The notes beneath the pieces are model-generated. The model was not told the DNA's origin. It saw nothing but the letters and a program-made list of their open reading frames with translations, and made no database searches. Source: Nitrospira sp. (GTDB taxonomy: Bacteria; Nitrospirota; Nitrospiria; Nitrospirales; Nitrospiraceae). From it: a stretch of DNA of 64,000 nt. The stretch spans positions 2,563,501 to 2,627,500 of the forward strand of contig BQWY01000001.1 of NCBI GenBank assembly GCA_036984305.1, read 5' to 3'. Below, in pieces: positions 36,394-43,997 of this stretch; the first letter of the stretch is position 1; every line of letters starts with the position of its first letter. Both the position numbers and the translations under genes were made by a program.

Positions 36394-37710
36394 TCAGGCT
36401 GCCTGCGTCGAACGGCCATATCCCGGCGCTTCCGGGACGTAGTGTGTGTACCACTGCAGCTTGGGTCGCACGACTCCTAACATTTCACCAGAATAGTGTC
36501 CTCGCGCAGAGTCACCTTGGACTTCATCGACCACTTGGAAGGCGATGACCTCTCGCTCGTAGAATTGGACCCGGTGGGGTGTCATTGAAAAGCATGCAGG
36601 GCTGACGAAAAACGTGCCCTCTGGAAGCAGGTTACCTGGAATCCTGACAGAGCTTCGATAACGCCCTCGATTCCGGGGGCGGTGTCTCCATGAAGGGTCC
36701 AAATCGAACGTCTCGAACAAATCAATGCCTTCCTCATTGGTGATCACGACGTTTGGAATGAGCTCTAATCCTGGCTCAAGGACATCAAATTCCATCTCAA
36801 CGAGAAAGTCCCGCCGCACGTCAACGATGTCCCCTGCCGAATCGCCTCCGGTCCTAATCCGAATCGCTCGGAGCCGCGCCGTCGCATCGCCCGGAGCCGT
36901 CTCTACGTCAGACCACTCTCGCACACTTGAGGCGTTTGCCCCAGCATGCAAATAGGCCCCGACCACGTGCCCTGGTCCGCCATCCGCTATTAGTCGCCCC
37001 TGGTCCAGCAACAACACACGACGACACAGGCGCGTGATCGCCTGCATGTTATGCGAGACAAAGATAACCGTGCGCCCTTGATCCCCGATCTCATGCATTT
37101 TGTCCAAACACTTTTTCTGGAACTGCATATCGCCGACGGCCAGCACTTCGTCCACAATCAATACTTCCGGTTCTAGGTGAGCTCCGACCGCGAAGGCAAG
37201 CCGCACGTACATGCCGCTGGAGTATCGTTTAACCGGGGTATCGACGAATTTCCCGATCCCGGCAAACTCAACAATCTCCTCAAACTTTCGATCGATCTCT
37301 GCTTTTCGCATTCCGAGAATGATCCCGCTGAGATAAATATTATCCCGCCCGGTCAGTTCAGGGTGAAATCCCGTTCCAACCTCCAGTAGCGTCCCCACTC
37401 GCCCGTGGATTTCTGCACGTCCCCGAGTCGGCTCTGTGATTCTTGAAAGAATTTTCAGTAGCGTGCTCTTCCCTGCACCGTTCCTACCAATGACACCGAC
37501 GACTTCACCGCGATTGATTTCAAATGAGGCATCCTTCAGTGGCCAAATCTCCTCTCGTCTCAAATCATGAACGGAGGCCCGCCCCAAGCTCCCGAACATA
37601 CGCCGGCACTTGTGCTTTACTCCTTCCGCCAAGGAGTCTACCCGCCGCTCCCCGACTCTGATCACATATTTCTTCGCAATCTGTGTGGCTCGCACTGCGA
37701 TCGAGTTCAT
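36394..37710 (-). CDS. Polysaccharide ABC transporter ATP-binding protein with C-terminal glycan-binding domain (Wzt-like, copy 2)
   Basis: About 438 residues, paralogous to the 35047 gene with the same two-part layout. Walker A (GRNGAGKST), signature (YSSGM) and Walker B (LIVDEVLAVGD) are intact, so both copies should hydrolyse ATP. The C-terminal domain is the more divergent half (ELIPNVVITNEEGIDLFE here versus VLIPAFVLVNQEGVHLFE in copy 1) and ends with an extra tail of about 13 residues. The frame extends to 37761; ATG at 37710 has GAGGG and matches the start of copy 1. It lies directly after the Wzm gene and is the more likely original partner by position. Confidence 0.92.
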   Translation of the reverse strand: MNSIAVRATQIAKKYVIRVGERRVDSLAEGVKHKCRRMFGSLGRASVHDLRREEIWPLKDASFEINRGEVVGVIGRNGAGKSTLLKILSRITEPTRGRAEIHGRVGTLLEVGTGFHPELTGRDNIYLSGIILGMRKAEIDRKFEEIVEFAGIGKFVDTPVKRYSSGMYVRLAFAVGAHLEPEVLIVDEVLAVGDMQFQKKCLDKMHEIGDQGRTVIFVSHNMQAITRLCRRVLLLDQGRLIADGGPGHVVGAYLHAGANASSVREWSDVETAPGDATARLRAIRIRTGGDSAGDIVDVRRDFLVEMEFDVLEPGLELIPNVVITNEEGIDLFETFDLDPSWRHRPRNRGRYRSSVRIPGNLLPEGTFFVSPACFSMTPHRVQFYEREVIAFQVVDEVQGDSARGHYSGEMLGVVRPKLQWYTHYVPEAPGYGRSTQAA

Positions 37711-37812
37711 GGTCCCTCTTGATTTTAGAGCTCCTTGGACGGAGGTCGTCTTGCCAGGCACACACTTGCCGAACGCATCAGATCTTCGCCCGCGTGTTTA
37801 TTTGTCGGGCCT

Positions 37813-38643
37813 TCAAATTACGTCAGCAAAGGTTCGCTCCATTCGATTGAAATACGCCATTCCACCGATCAGGATAAGCCCGATCGCAATCATGTTTTGC
37901 ATCAGCACGAAGGGATCTGGCGGCTGTGCGCCTAGAAGCGTCCACCGAAAACCTTGAATCACCCCTACGATCGGATTCATGCTGTACAGCCATTGCCAGT
38001 CCTTCGGCACAATGCTGACGGGGTACACGATGGGAGAGGCGAACATCCAGACTTGAGTCAACAGCGGAACCAGCGCACCGACATCACGATATCTGACGTA
38101 CAATGCGGCTAACCAAAGGCTGACCGCCGTCGAAATGGTCACAATCATCAGGACAAAGAAAGGCAGCGCTACGATCTGCCAGCCGACCGGTATGCCAAAC
38201 CATATCATCATCGCAAACAGTAAGATAAAGGCGATCCCAAAATCGACCAACCCTCCCAGCGTGGCGGAAAAGGGCACGATCATTCTCGGGAAGTAGACCT
38301 TCGTAATAAGATTTGATTCCGCAACAACACTGAATCCAGCTCGATCCAAACTTTTTGCCACATAACTCCATGGCACTAGCGCTGCATAGGCAAAGATTGG
38401 GTAGGGAATTCCATCCGATGGAAGTCTCGCCAGGTGGCTAAAGACAATGGTAAAGACAATCATCATTGCCAATGGCTGCAACACGGCCCATGCCAATCCG
38501 ACTATCGTCTGGGCATACCGTGCCTTCAGATCTCGCCATGCCAAAAAATACAGCAACTCCCGATATTGCCAGAGTGCTTTCACGCCAAGTCGGAACAACT
38601 GAGTTGATGGCTGAATAATGATCGAGGGGGTCTGGACGCTCAT
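37813..38643 (-). CDS. Polysaccharide ABC transporter permease (Wzm-like)
   Basis: About 276 residues with six predicted membrane helices, beginning after the WRDLKARYAQTIVGLAWAVL segment near 40 that is typical of ABC-2 glycan permeases. Later segments include IVFSHLARLPSDGIPYPIFA and MNPIVGVIQGFRW near 235, both family features. It forms the channel for lipid-linked polysaccharide across the inner membrane, driven by the Wzt-like ATPases encoded next. The frame extends to 38688, but ATG at 38643 has AAGGAG six bases upstream, so I use it. A 408-base leader separates it from the NusG-like gene. Confidence 0.92.
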   Translation of the reverse strand: MSVQTPSIIIQPSTQLFRLGVKALWQYRELLYFLAWRDLKARYAQTIVGLAWAVLQPLAMMIVFTIVFSHLARLPSDGIPYPIFAYAALVPWSYVAKSLDRAGFSVVAESNLITKVYFPRMIVPFSATLGGLVDFGIAFILLFAMMIWFGIPVGWQIVALPFFVLMIVTISTAVSLWLAALYVRYRDVGALVPLLTQVWMFASPIVYPVSIVPKDWQWLYSMNPIVGVIQGFRWTLLGAQPPDPFVLMQNMIAIGLILIGGMAYFNRMERTFADVI

Positions 38644-38731
38644 CACGTTCTCCTTACGTTCCTTCCACGTTGGACGGGAGGCATTCACCTGAAACAGATA
38701 TCTGGCAGTGTATCCTTGACGGCCATCCTCG

Positions 38732-38757
38732 CCTACCCACCGGTAGGGTCATGACCC
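38732..38757 (-). promoter_or_regulatory. Two overlapping palindromes in the wzm leader
   Basis: CCTACC-CACC-GGTAGG (38732-38747) has perfect 6-base arms with a 4-base loop. GGGTCATGACCC (38746-38757) is a perfect 12-base palindrome that shares two bases with it. They start about 90 bases upstream of the wzm ATG. As RNA the two hairpins would compete for the shared bases. No T run follows, so they do not look like a simple terminator. They may be an operator or a pause/attenuation structure. Confidence 0.4.
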
Positions 38758-38858
38758 GCCGCAGCCAGCGGGTACAAATCTATAAGACGCTCTTAAGTGA
38801 GGCAGAATGGTTTCTAGTGAGGAACTCATGAGGCTGGGCCAGCACCCGTAGAACCTGG

Positions 38859-38867
38859 GCTACCGCC
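38859..38867 (-). promoter_or_regulatory. ops-like element (GGCGGTAGC)
   Basis: The minus strand reads GGCGGTAGC, identical to the first nine bases of the enterobacterial ops element (GGCGGTAGCGTG) at which RfaH is recruited to paused polymerase. It lies on the coding strand, 185 bases downstream of a gene for a NusG/RfaH-like protein and 215 bases upstream of wzm, which is the expected type of position. The same 8-base core also occurs elsewhere in the window inside coding sequence (58-66 minus, 4505 plus, 33316 plus), so chance is a real alternative. Confidence 0.35.
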
Positions 38868-39051
38868 CTGCCGGCCTTCACCCGCTCAATGATATTTACC
38901 CCGCCGATTGTTTCGCCACCTCGACTCCAATCAAGAGTGAGCTGGTCGGAACACCTGCAGTATTTCCTTCATGGCCACCCGGCACTCCGGTCGGTTCGGC
39001 GATAGCGGTTCCTACCCGAAGCACAGATACCCAGACCTCTTCAAAACGAAC

Positions 39052-39615
39052 CTAGAGATTAACGATATTGCGGAGATCAACTACAAGCCTCGCCTGATAT
39101 GAGAGCGCATTCAGCAGCAGGACCGCTCGCTGATATCCCGGGATCGCCCGCTCAAAAATTGCTTCAATGCCACGCAGGGGTCCATTCTCAATCCGCACCT
39201 CCTGCCCCGGTGTAAACCGGTTAGCCTCAGTCAGATCCACATATCCGTCCGTCATTCTCGCTTCAATGGCAACCAGTAAATCCTGTTCCACCACAGCGGG
39301 ACGATCTCCGAAAGATACCAAACCCCGTACACCCCGACAGTAAGCCACGGTTCGATGGTCTCGATCGATATCAAACTGCGCAAATAGATATCCAGGAAAT
39401 AGCGGGCCTATGGTGGTCTGAGACCCATCCCTCACGCTTCTATACTCTCTGGTCAAAGGGAAAAAGGTTTTGATTCCGACTCGTTCCAGGTGCACACAGA
39501 CCGACTTCTCTTGATGCGGTTTACACCTCAACACGTACCACGGAAGAAGAGAAGAGCCCTCTACGGCTACTATTTTCATGGCTTGATGGATCATCATACA
39601 GTTGACGCACGTCAT
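39052..39615 (-). CDS. NusG-like transcription antiterminator (RfaH/UpxY type)
   Basis: About 187 residues. The NGN domain begins SLLPWYVLRCKPHQEKSV, with VGIKTFFPLTREYR and GPLFPGYLFAQFD following in the order of NusG paralogues, and a KOW motif appears as FTPGQEVRIENGPLRGIEAIF near the C-terminal end. Specialised NusG paralogues in capsule and EPS operons suppress early termination in long operons, which fits this 46 kb one-strand run. The start is uncertain: the frame reaches a TTG at 39663 that overlaps the upstream stop (TTGA), and ATG codons at 39615 and 39579 are also possible; none has a good ribosome site. Confidence 0.85.
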   Translation of the reverse strand: MTCVNCMMIHQAMKIVAVEGSSLLPWYVLRCKPHQEKSVCVHLERVGIKTFFPLTREYRSVRDGSQTTIGPLFPGYLFAQFDIDRDHRTVAYCRGVRGLVSFGDRPAVVEQDLLVAIEARMTDGYVDLTEANRFTPGQEVRIENGPLRGIEAIFERAIPGYQRAVLLLNALSYQARLVVDLRNIVNL

Positions 39616-39659
39616 CGGCTGGCAGGCAGAGCAACGGACCTGCTCCGTTACTCCGGGCC

Positions 39660-40610
39660 TCAACTTATCGAGGAGGCACGAGCAGCGCCCGATCGTGACT
39701 CGGTCATGCTTGAAGAGGCGACTGTCCCGCTTCCTGCTTGCGCAGTTGCATCGGTTTGGTATAACTCGCGAATCGGCTTAATGACGTCCCGGATGGCTCC
39801 GAAGCTGAATTCTGACAGCAGTTGGATGAGCCGCGGTTCGGTTTTCCGAAGGTTGGTGTAGTGACGCACCCGAGAGAGCCAGGGACCCGTCATTCTCGGT
39901 TGTTCAGGGTCCAGTTCCCACGGATGGAAGTACGTCACCAGTGGGTCGCCCGCACGTTCAGCCTTTCGCAATAACATTCTGAACAACGGATAGGGGCAGA
40001 ATCTAAAATACCCACCACCCGCGATCGGTACCCTGACTCCCCCGAACTCCACGGTCGAGGGCGGCAATTCCCACAAGTCTCCCTTCTCGGTCGACACCTT
40101 GTGTAGAGACGGCGCGGCCCCCGGAATCCCGTAGGTATCGTGGATGACTGGGAAAACACTCGTATCGTACCGATAGCCCTCTTCAACGAGGATTGGCAAC
40201 GCCCATAACGAATCCTTCGTGATTGAGAAGCTTGGTGCTCTATATCCAATGACCTGTCTTCCGCAGAGATCCTCGAGGACACCCTTCGCCTTCTTCACGT
40301 CCTCACGAAATTCGTGAGACAATTGAGAGGTGACCAATTCGTGCGCGTATCCATGAGACGCCACTTCGTGCCCTTCCAACGCGATTCTCTGGACGACAAC
40401 CGGACAACGCTCAGCTACCCAGCCCAAGACAAAAAACGTGGCTCGTAACCCTCTCGCTGCAAGCATGGTCAGAATTTTATCGGTGTTCTCGGTCACGCGG
40501 CTTTCGAACTGATCCCAATGGCGCCGTCGCATCGGCGATGCGAATGCCGAAACCTGAAAATGTTCCTCAATATCGAAGGTCAGGCAATGGGAAGGGGACG
40601 AGTCAGACAT
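39660..40610 (-). CDS. Polysaccharide deacetylase (exosortase/XrtA-associated type)
   Basis: 316 residues of the NodB-fold carbohydrate esterase 4 group. The opening CLTFDIEEHFQVSAF gives the catalytic and metal-binding acidic residue, HGYAHELV near 86 supplies the HxxxH metal pair, IGYRAPSFSI near 122 is motif 3, and a DTSVFPV segment near 150 follows. VPIAGGGYFRFCPYPLF and TYFHPWELDPEQPR are features of the DUF3473-containing deacetylases typical of exosortase-type EPS loci. It would remove acetyl groups from N-acetylated sugars. The last about 35 residues are low-complexity. ATG at 40610 has GAGGTAATTGAGCGT upstream. Confidence 0.9.
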   Translation of the reverse strand: MSDSSPSHCLTFDIEEHFQVSAFASPMRRRHWDQFESRVTENTDKILTMLAARGLRATFFVLGWVAERCPVVVQRIALEGHEVASHGYAHELVTSQLSHEFREDVKKAKGVLEDLCGRQVIGYRAPSFSITKDSLWALPILVEEGYRYDTSVFPVIHDTYGIPGAAPSLHKVSTEKGDLWELPPSTVEFGGVRVPIAGGGYFRFCPYPLFRMLLRKAERAGDPLVTYFHPWELDPEQPRMTGPWLSRVRHYTNLRKTEPRLIQLLSEFSFGAIRDVIKPIRELYQTDATAQAGSGTVASSSMTESRSGAARASSIS

Positions 40611-40618
40611 ACGCTCAA

Positions 40619-41698
40619 TTACCTCGCTCCTTGTCCACAGACGACCACCTTGATTGTCTCGGCTAAAATTCTACAATCTAACCCCAGGGATAAATTCTTT
40701 AGATAATAGAGATCGTATTGTAGCTTGATATGGGAATCCTCCGCAGAGGCCCCGTAACGAAACTGTGTTTGCGCCCAACCCGTGATCCCAGGTCTCACCG
40801 TGTGCCGGAGGTCATAATAGGGAATGCTGCTCCGGAGATCCTGAACAAACACCGGACGCTCCGGCCGTGGTCCCACAAGACTCATTTCGCCCTTCAGTAC
40901 ATTGATCATTTGCGGTATTTCATCCAATCGCCATTTTCGGAGAACCCGTCCGACTCGCGAGATGCGGGGATCCTCCTCCGACGCCCAGCGAGCACCAGAT
41001 TTTTCCGCATCTTTGGACATCGACCGGAACTTCCAGATCATGTATGGTTGACCACGAAGACCGACACGCATCTGCCGATAAAACACCGGGCCGGGAGAAT
41101 CAAGGCGAATCAGCACTCCGATTGCAACCATCAGCGGAGAAAGCACCACGAGTCCTACCAAGGAGACAACAAAATCGATGCAGCGTTTTGCCGTCATCGT
41201 GACGATACGACGACGAAATCCGGTCGAAAAGATGAGCGCGCTCGGTTTCAACAAGTCGATTGATAGGCGTCCTGATTCTTCCTCATAGAGGTGATGCCCA
41301 TCCACAATATCCAGTCCCATGGCCTTCATGTCGAGCAAGGTCTGGACCGGTAGGACGGCACGACGATCCTCCAGGCATACGGCAATTGTATCAATCTGTT
41401 GTCGCTCCGAAATTTCAAAGAGCTGCTCAAAGGTCCCGATCACACTGGAGGACCCAAGACGCTCGCCAACTTGAGCCTGCTCCTTCGCCAAAAACCCAAC
41501 TACCTCCGTGAACCACGCTCCACGTTCATTCAGAACCTGAGACAGGTCACGCGCCAGAGGACCGACACCAAGGATGAGGATACGACGTTTCAGGGTGGGC
41601 AATCGAATCCCTAGCGCGCCCCAGGAAGGAGACAGGCCGGTCGTCAGCACGTTGACCCCTGGATCCGAATCACTTGAGCTGTTCATGATGGGCTTCAT
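40619..41698 (-). CDS. Undecaprenyl-phosphate sugar phosphotransferase (polyprenyl glycosylphosphotransferase), N-terminally short
   Basis: About 359 residues. A CoA-binding-like Rossmann region (RRILILGVGPLARDL) is followed by one membrane helix near 185-205 (SLVGLVVLSPLMVAIGVLI) and the catalytic PHPT domain: PGPVFYRQMRVGLRG, FRSMSKDAE, RRWRLDEIPQ-type KWRLDEIPQMINVLKG, SLVGPRPERP and RPGITGWAQ. It starts each repeat by moving a sugar-1-phosphate onto undecaprenyl phosphate. The four N-terminal membrane helices of typical EpsB/WcaJ enzymes are absent. The start near 41698 or 41686 overlaps the kinase gene by 17-29 bases. Confidence 0.88.
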   Translation of the reverse strand: MKPIMNSSSDSDPGVNVLTTGLSPSWGALGIRLPTLKRRILILGVGPLARDLSQVLNERGAWFTEVVGFLAKEQAQVGERLGSSSVIGTFEQLFEISERQQIDTIAVCLEDRRAVLPVQTLLDMKAMGLDIVDGHHLYEEESGRLSIDLLKPSALIFSTGFRRRIVTMTAKRCIDFVVSLVGLVVLSPLMVAIGVLIRLDSPGPVFYRQMRVGLRGQPYMIWKFRSMSKDAEKSGARWASEEDPRISRVGRVLRKWRLDEIPQMINVLKGEMSLVGPRPERPVFVQDLRSSIPYYDLRHTVRPGITGWAQTQFRYGASAEDSHIKLQYDLYYLKNLSLGLDCRILAETIKVVVCGQGAR

Positions 41699-43997
41699 GG
41701 TAATACATCTGTTGCATGTAATACGGGGTATCCTGCACCTCCAGCCCATTCAGGACTACCGAGATCGGCCCAGGATCGCCCAGAGTCTTCAGTGCTTTTT
41801 GCACGGCATCTCGACCAGTCGTTCCTGCACGGATAACGAGCACCACAACGTCCGCCATACTCGCCAGGACGTTCATATCCGCAAGCGGTAGAATGGGTGG
41901 CGCATCCACAATTACATAATTGAACCGCTCTCGAAGATCGGCCACGAGGTCTGCGACCTGCTGCATCTTCGACAAGGCCGGAGGCCCATCGCCCACTGAG
42001 CCAGCGGACAAGATGGAGAAGCCTAGACCATCGGGATGTTGCAGGCACTCCTCCAACGGCTTGTCGCCGTGAAGCACCTCCGCAAGACCAGGGTGAGACT
42101 CTACCCCCGCGTACACGTGTTGCATCGGACGTTTCAGGTCACAATCCACTAATACAGTTTTCTTGTCCAAGTCACGAGCCAACACATGAGCCAAATTTAG
42201 GGACGTGCAGGACTTCCCCTCTCCCATGAGCGCACTGGTCAATACGATCACCGTGCTCTTCCGTTCACCCGCCATCAATTCCAGCCGTGTGGCAGCTACA
42301 CGGAACTGCTCGGCCACCAACGAGCGAGGTCTCCACAGCGTGACTAGCTCGAGACCAGGAGACAACCTTGAAGACGCAAGCGAGGCACCCTGGCTGTGAC
42401 CATTGGAGTGCTCCACGTCAGCCTTTTCATAATGCGGCAGCAGGCGGCCGGCCTTACCGGATTGCAATAGTGCAGTTGGACGTGGGACCCGTGAGAGAAC
42501 ACCGGTCGACTTCACTGCACCGCCCAAGGCACTTTCGTATTGCGGAATCGTCACCAAAACGGGCAACCCCAAGGTCACTTCTACCTCCTCAGCCGAGAAG
42601 AAACCCCTCCTCAGGAGTTCCAGCCCGACGGCACCACCAAGCCCAAGCGCACATCCGATCGCGAAACCGCTCAACATGATGAACAGAATGTTTGGCTTCT
42701 CCGGCAGGACGGGCAAACTTGCGGGATCGATAATTCTGAATTGAGATCCCTTCTTGCGACGCTCGACATCCCCCGCCAGCGTGGCATGGACCTTTTTCTC
42801 TGACAGCGTTTGATAGTTCTTCTGGAGGTTTTCGTAGTCGCGTTCCAACGCCATCAACCTCTGTTTGTGAATCGGAGCCCGCTCGACACGCGCTTGATAC
42901 CGCTGCATATCGGCCGCGATCCGTGCCTGCTTCACCTTGATCATTTCGGCCTGCTCGAGGAGTTCGTCACGCTGGCGCAGCAAATCCCCGTGATACGAGT
43001 CAATCGCCCTGCCTCTCGGTTTACGACGTACCTCCGTATCTTCAGTCTCAGGCAACTGCCCGACATAGTCTTCCGTGGAAATCGCCTTCAGCTTCTGAAT
43101 CTCTTGTTTGATTTGGATAATATCCGGGTAATTCTCTTTGTAGACCGCCATCAGTCCAAGTAACTGCCGTTCCAGTTCTTTTATGCGAGCTAGCCGAAGA
43201 TCCCGCATGCGACGCGGATTTCCCTCACTTCCCCCCGCTTCATATTCACGGATACTTTTGTCGAGCGACGCCATCCGGAGGCCAACACTTTTGGCCATTT
43301 CATTCTGTGCAGTCTGCTCGGATTCGAGACGGTCCAATATCCGAAGATTGGAGTCCATCTGCTCGGGCAATTCCCCCAGGTGTTGTTGCTTGAACTCGGC
43401 AATCGCCTTTTCTTTCTGCTCTAATTCCACCTTCAGATCATCCAGCTCATGCTGCAAGAATTCCGTCGAGAACTCCGCAATCTCCTCCTTACTGCGCGAG
43501 CTTTCCTGTAGGAACAAATCCGCCAATCTGGTCGTCACATCACGGGCCATCGTGGGGCTCTCGTCCAGAAAGGACAGGGTCAGGAACGTTTGATCCTTAG
43601 CCAATTCAACCTTAATTGCACCACGCATGCGCCCCACCACACCATCTTCATACATGGAACTCGCATTCGCCTTCTTGTATCCATACAGATGGAATTCATC
43701 CGCGACTTGGGTGAGCAAGTCTCTACTCAAGAGAATTTGCCGCATGGCTGTCACCCGCGCGTGCATGGTCGCGGTCCTGTCCAGTGAGCCGTCACTGGTG
43801 GATGATTCGACTCCCTTCACATGGAGTACTTTTTGCTCTTCGACCAGCATGAGCGTCGAGGAACGATAGCTTTTTGGCAAGACTACGCACACGGTCCAGG
43901 CCACGCCAAGGGATAATATAAGGCAACCAAGAACCAACCACTTGCGGTTAAGGATTGCCTTCAGGTAGTCCTGTGGCGTGAGAAGACGTGTGTTCAC
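41670..43997 (-). CDS. Chain-length protein fused to tyrosine kinase (Wzc/BY-kinase, GumC-CpsD type)
   Basis: 775 residues. A Wzz domain with two membrane helices (near 20-40 and 440-465) encloses a long periplasmic coiled coil (about 180-410, rich in E, K and Q). The cytoplasmic kinase has Walker A SALMGEGKS near 610, Walker A' VLVDCDLKRP near 637 and Walker B VIVDAPPILPLAD near 710. The C terminus carries a short tyrosine cluster (TPYYMQQMYYH) suited to autophosphorylation. The protein controls polymer length and couples it to the outer-membrane exporter. The start is a GTG at 43997 with AAAGGACTCAA upstream, overlapping the OMP gene stop by four bases. Confidence 0.93.
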   Translation of the reverse strand: MNTRLLTPQDYLKAILNRKWLVLGCLILSLGVAWTVCVVLPKSYRSSTLMLVEEQKVLHVKGVESSTSDGSLDRTATMHARVTAMRQILLSRDLLTQVADEFHLYGYKKANASSMYEDGVVGRMRGAIKVELAKDQTFLTLSFLDESPTMARDVTTRLADLFLQESSRSKEEIAEFSTEFLQHELDDLKVELEQKEKAIAEFKQQHLGELPEQMDSNLRILDRLESEQTAQNEMAKSVGLRMASLDKSIREYEAGGSEGNPRRMRDLRLARIKELERQLLGLMAVYKENYPDIIQIKQEIQKLKAISTEDYVGQLPETEDTEVRRKPRGRAIDSYHGDLLRQRDELLEQAEMIKVKQARIAADMQRYQARVERAPIHKQRLMALERDYENLQKNYQTLSEKKVHATLAGDVERRKKGSQFRIIDPASLPVLPEKPNILFIMLSGFAIGCALGLGGAVGLELLRRGFFSAEEVEVTLGLPVLVTIPQYESALGGAVKSTGVLSRVPRPTALLQSGKAGRLLPHYEKADVEHSNGHSQGASLASSRLSPGLELVTLWRPRSLVAEQFRVAATRLELMAGERKSTVIVLTSALMGEGKSCTSLNLAHVLARDLDKKTVLVDCDLKRPMQHVYAGVESHPGLAEVLHGDKPLEECLQHPDGLGFSILSAGSVGDGPPALSKMQQVADLVADLRERFNYVIVDAPPILPLADMNVLASMADVVVLVIRAGTTGRDAVQKALKTLGDPGPISVVLNGLEVQDTPYYMQQMYYHEAHHEQLK

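Larger units (their letters stand above)
38644..39051 (-). other. Long leader between nusG-like gene and wzm
   Basis: This is the largest gap in the EPS run. On the minus strand it holds an ops-like core (38859-38867), two overlapping palindromes (38732-38757) and a TATAGA -10-like hexamer near 38780 without a good -35. It also contains two overlapping stop-bounded open stretches without a usable start: about 50 codons from about 39020 leftward, and about 55 codons ending in a stop near 38777. These could be a remnant of a lost gene or a repeated element; I recognise neither. No ribosome site supports a gene. Confidence 0.5.
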
